A DNA stretch of 7,046 nucleotides from Lautropia sp. SCN 70-15 (GTDB lineage: Bacteria > Pseudomonadota > Gammaproteobacteria > Burkholderiales > Burkholderiaceae_E), in contig MEEC01000141.1 in assembly GCA_001724315.1 (NCBI GenBank), positions 1 through 7,046 of the forward strand. The letters run 5' to 3'. Shown here one piece after another: positions 5,561 through 7,046 of the stretch. Numbering within the stretch: position 1 is the stretch's first letter; every line of letters starts with the position of its first letter. Below the pieces are notes generated by a model. That model was not told the DNA's origin. It did not search any database and worked only from the letters and a program-made list of their open reading frames with translations. A program made the position numbers and the translations under genes.

Positions 5561-6455
5561 GCTGCGCGCGATCCCGCGCGTTCTGCGCCTCGATCCGCTC
5601 GCGCGCCTCGCGCCACTGCTCGTCGGTCCAGTCGCGCAGCGGATAGAAGTTGCCGCCGTTGGCCAGGTAGTTGCCGCCGTCCATGAAGATCAGCTGCCCG
5701 GTGAGCCAGTCGCAGCCGCCCGACATCAGGAAGGCCGCCAGGTTCTGCAGCTCGGCCATGCTGCCCGGCCGGCGCATCGGGTTCATCGCCCGGGAACGCG
5801 CGCCCGGCTCCTCGCCCGGGTTGAGCCGCTTGCTCATGCCTTCGGTGGGGATCTCGCCGGGGCCGACCGCGTTGAGCCGGATCCCGTAGCGCGCCCACTC
5901 GGTGGCCAGCGAGCGGGTCATCGCGGCGATGCCGGCCTTGCTCATCGCGGAAGGCACCACGAAGGGTCCGCCGTTCTCGACCCAGGTCACGATGATCGAC
6001 ATCACCGAGTTCATCGGCATGCCGGGCTTCCAGCCGCCGGCGCGCCGCGTCTCGTCGATCCAGTGCCGGCCGACCGCGTTGGTCACGTAGAAGGTGCCGT
6101 GGAAGACGATGTTGGCGATCGCGTCGAAGGCGCGCGAGGACAGCGCTTCGGTGGGGCTGATGAAGTTGCCCGCGGCGTTGTTCACCAGGCCGGTGAGCGG
6201 CCCCTCCGCGAAGATCTCGTCGACCATCGCCTCGACCGCCTGGGCGTCGCGGATGTCCACCGCGAAGGTCTTCACCTCGCCGCCGTGCTCGCGCATCATC
6301 TGCTGCGCGGCCTCGTCGAGCACCGCCTTGCGGCGGCCGCAGATCGCGACGCTGGCGCCGAGCTGCAGGAAGCGCTCGCTCATCGCCCGGCCCAGGCCGG
6401 TGCCGCCGCCGGTCACCAGGATCCGGTGGCCCCGCATCAGGTCTTTCTCGAACAT
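5553..6455 (-). CDS. Short-chain dehydrogenase/reductase, 2,4-dienoyl-CoA reductase (DECR)-like
   Basis: A Rossmann-fold oxidoreductase of 300 residues, predicted to be cytoplasmic. The nucleotide loop TGGGTGLG is at 15-22; Arg41-Arg42 after beta-2 favours NADPH. NNAAGNFISPTE (92-103), FVVPSAMSKAG (165-175) and the C-terminal LAAFL...DGGNYLANGGNFYPLRDWTDEQW strongly recall, from memory, human mitochondrial DECR1, which reduces 2,4-dienoyl-CoA in unsaturated fatty acid oxidation. As in DECR1, the classic YxxxK motif is replaced by SxxxK (Ser169, Lys173). However, aligning to DECR1 puts Trp158 where its active-site Tyr199 sits and His119 where its Asn148 sits; both codons were checked in the DNA. 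Dienoyl-CoA reductase activity is therefore uncertain, and another acyl-CoA or ketone substrate is possible. The ATG at 6455 has GAGG five bases upstream. It lies 39 bp downstream of the adenylating-enzyme gene and is probably in its operon. Confidence 0.85.
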   Translation of the reverse strand: MFEKDLMRGHRILVTGGGTGLGRAMSERFLQLGASVAICGRRKAVLDEAAQQMMREHGGEVKTFAVDIRDAQAVEAMVDEIFAEGPLTGLVNNAAGNFISPTEALSSRAFDAIANIVFHGTFYVTNAVGRHWIDETRRAGGWKPGMPMNSVMSIIVTWVENGGPFVVPSAMSKAGIAAMTRSLATEWARYGIRLNAVGPGEIPTEGMSKRLNPGEEPGARSRAMNPMRRPGSMAELQNLAAFLMSGGCDWLTGQLIFMDGGNYLANGGNFYPLRDWTDEQWREARERIEAQNARDRAQRG

Positions 6456-6460
6456 CGCTG

Positions 6461-6464
6461 CCTC
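6461..6464 (-). promoter_or_regulatory. Ribosome binding site of the DECR-like gene
   Basis: GAGG on the minus strand ends five bases before the ATG at 6455. It supports that start over the internal methionine seven residues in. Confidence 0.6.
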
Positions 6465-6473
6465 GCCAATCGG

Positions 6474-6489
6474 GTCCGCGCTCGCGGAC
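6474..6489 (-). other. GC-rich hairpin in the 39-bp gap between the ligase-like and DECR-like genes
   Basis: Plus-strand GTCCGCGCTCGCGGAC is a perfect inverted repeat that folds as a 6-bp stem with a 4-nt loop. An alternative outer pairing, GGTCC (6473-6477) with GGACC (6490-6494), uses the flanks. It lies between the ligase stop (6495-6497) and the ribosome binding site of the next gene. There is no T-run downstream on the minus strand. It may be a processing or partial-attenuation structure between cistrons. Confidence 0.35.
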
Positions 6490-6494
6490 GGACC

Positions 6495-7046
6495 TCAATC
6501 GTACTTCCTCGCGTCCTCGATCACCTTGCCGTCGTTGGGCAGGCTGCCGGGCGCGACCAGCGCCACCTCGCCGCGCAGCTTGGTGACCTCGCGCACCGAC
6601 TCGGCCAGCGCGGCGGCCAGCGCCTCGACGCCGCCGGAGGCGATCACGGCCGAGTCGTCGGCCTCGCAGCGCAGCGTCATCCGGTCGTTGGCCATCTCGC
6701 CCTCGACGACCAGCCGCGCCCGCGCCACGCCCGGGTGCCGGCGAACGATTTCCTGCACCTGGCCCGGGTGCACGAACATCCCGCGCACCTTGGTGGTCTG
6801 GTCGGCGCGCCCCAGCCAGCCGCGGATCCGCACGTTGGTGCGACCGCAGGGCGAAGGGCCTCGCATCACCGCGGACAGGTCGCCGGTGCCGAAGCGGATC
6901 ATCGGGTAGACCGGGTTGAAGCTGGTGACGACCACCTCGCCGACCTCGCCGTCGGGCACCGGGTCGCCGGTGCCCGGGCGGACGATCTCGAGGATCAGCG
7001 CCTCGTCGAGGATCATCCCCTCCATGGCCTCGGACTCGTAGGCCAC
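6495..7046 (-). CDS. Phenylacetate-CoA ligase-type adenylating enzyme, C-terminal part (5'-truncated by window edge)
   Basis: The last 183 residues of an AMP-forming acyl-CoA ligase of the PaaK family, which activates an organic acid with ATP and then joins it to CoA. Numbering from the window edge, YPMIRFGTGDLS (47-58) is the adenylate-binding region with Asp56. SPCGRT (65-70) and GWLGRADQTTKVRGMFVHP (76-94) cover the domain hinge and start of the mobile C-terminal domain. LPNDGKVIEDARKYD (169-183) carries Lys174, the A10-type lysine used in adenylation. The frame is open to the edge, so the N-terminal half lies outside. The family includes phenylacetate and other aryl- or alkyl-acid CoA ligases; the acid-binding residues are not in view, so the substrate is unassigned. 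It is the upstream gene of the DECR-like reductase, suggesting an acid-activation plus acyl-CoA-reduction pair. Confidence 0.88.
   Translation of the reverse strand: MAYESEAMEGMILDEALILEIVRPGTGDPVPDGEVGEVVVTSFNPVYPMIRFGTGDLSAVMRGPSPCGRTNVRIRGWLGRADQTTKVRGMFVHPGQVQEIVRRHPGVARARLVVEGEMANDRMTLRCEADDSAVIASGGVEALAAALAESVREVTKLRGEVALVAPGSLPNDGKVIEDARKYD

Noticed and set aside
4969..6498. Minus-strand 509-codon frame overlapping the DECR-like gene and antisense to the GNAT gene
   Set aside because: It is a frame-shifted shadow. The SDR motifs lie in the other minus frame, and this one is an Arg/Asp-rich string.

Overview
This is an ordinary, densely coded stretch of a very GC-rich bacterial chromosome. 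The third codon positions are almost all G or C. The gene content (methylcrotonyl-CoA carboxylase, HMG-CoA lyase, a PaaK-type ligase and a human-DECR1-like reductase) fits a betaproteobacterium of the Burkholderiales type. That placement is inferred from gene content and composition, not from a phylogenetic marker. There are no RNA genes, insertion sequences, phage genes or CRISPR arrays.

Plus strand, 1-5541. The window opens inside the biotin-carrying alpha subunit of an acyl-CoA carboxylase, most likely methylcrotonyl-CoA carboxylase (to 1756). It is followed with almost no gap by a GhrA-type D-2-hydroxyacid dehydrogenase (1762-2691). A 173-bp spacer follows; it holds a hairpin, a 23-bp-period tandem repeat that begins inside the dehydrogenase's last codons, and a small AT-rich patch. 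Next is HMG-CoA lyase (2865-3794), whose stop overlaps the start of a four-cysteine DUF1289 protein (3791-4033). That stop in turn overlaps the start of a metallo-beta-lactamase-fold hydrolase with a C-terminal extension (4030-4950). A phosphinothricin-acetyltransferase-like GNAT enzyme with its own good ribosome binding site closes the strand (4984-5541).

Minus strand, 7046-5553. The C-terminal half of a phenylacetate-CoA-ligase-type adenylating enzyme (beyond 7046 to 6495) is followed after 39 bp by a short-chain dehydrogenase resembling 2,4-dienoyl-CoA reductase (6455-5553). The two strands converge head to head with only 11 bp between stop codons.

The carboxylase and the lyase form the lower leucine/isovalerate pathway: 3-methylcrotonyl-CoA is carboxylated, hydrated by an enzyme outside the window, and cleaved by the lyase to acetyl-CoA and acetoacetate. 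The dehydrogenase, DUF1289 protein and MBL hydrolase are embedded passengers whose link to the pathway is unproven. The minus-strand pair looks like a separate acyl-CoA activation and reduction unit. I found no convincing evidence of a wholly new system. The points most worth a second look are the 23-bp repeat, the substituted active-site positions in the DECR-like reductase, and the coupled mvaB-DUF1289-MBL trio.
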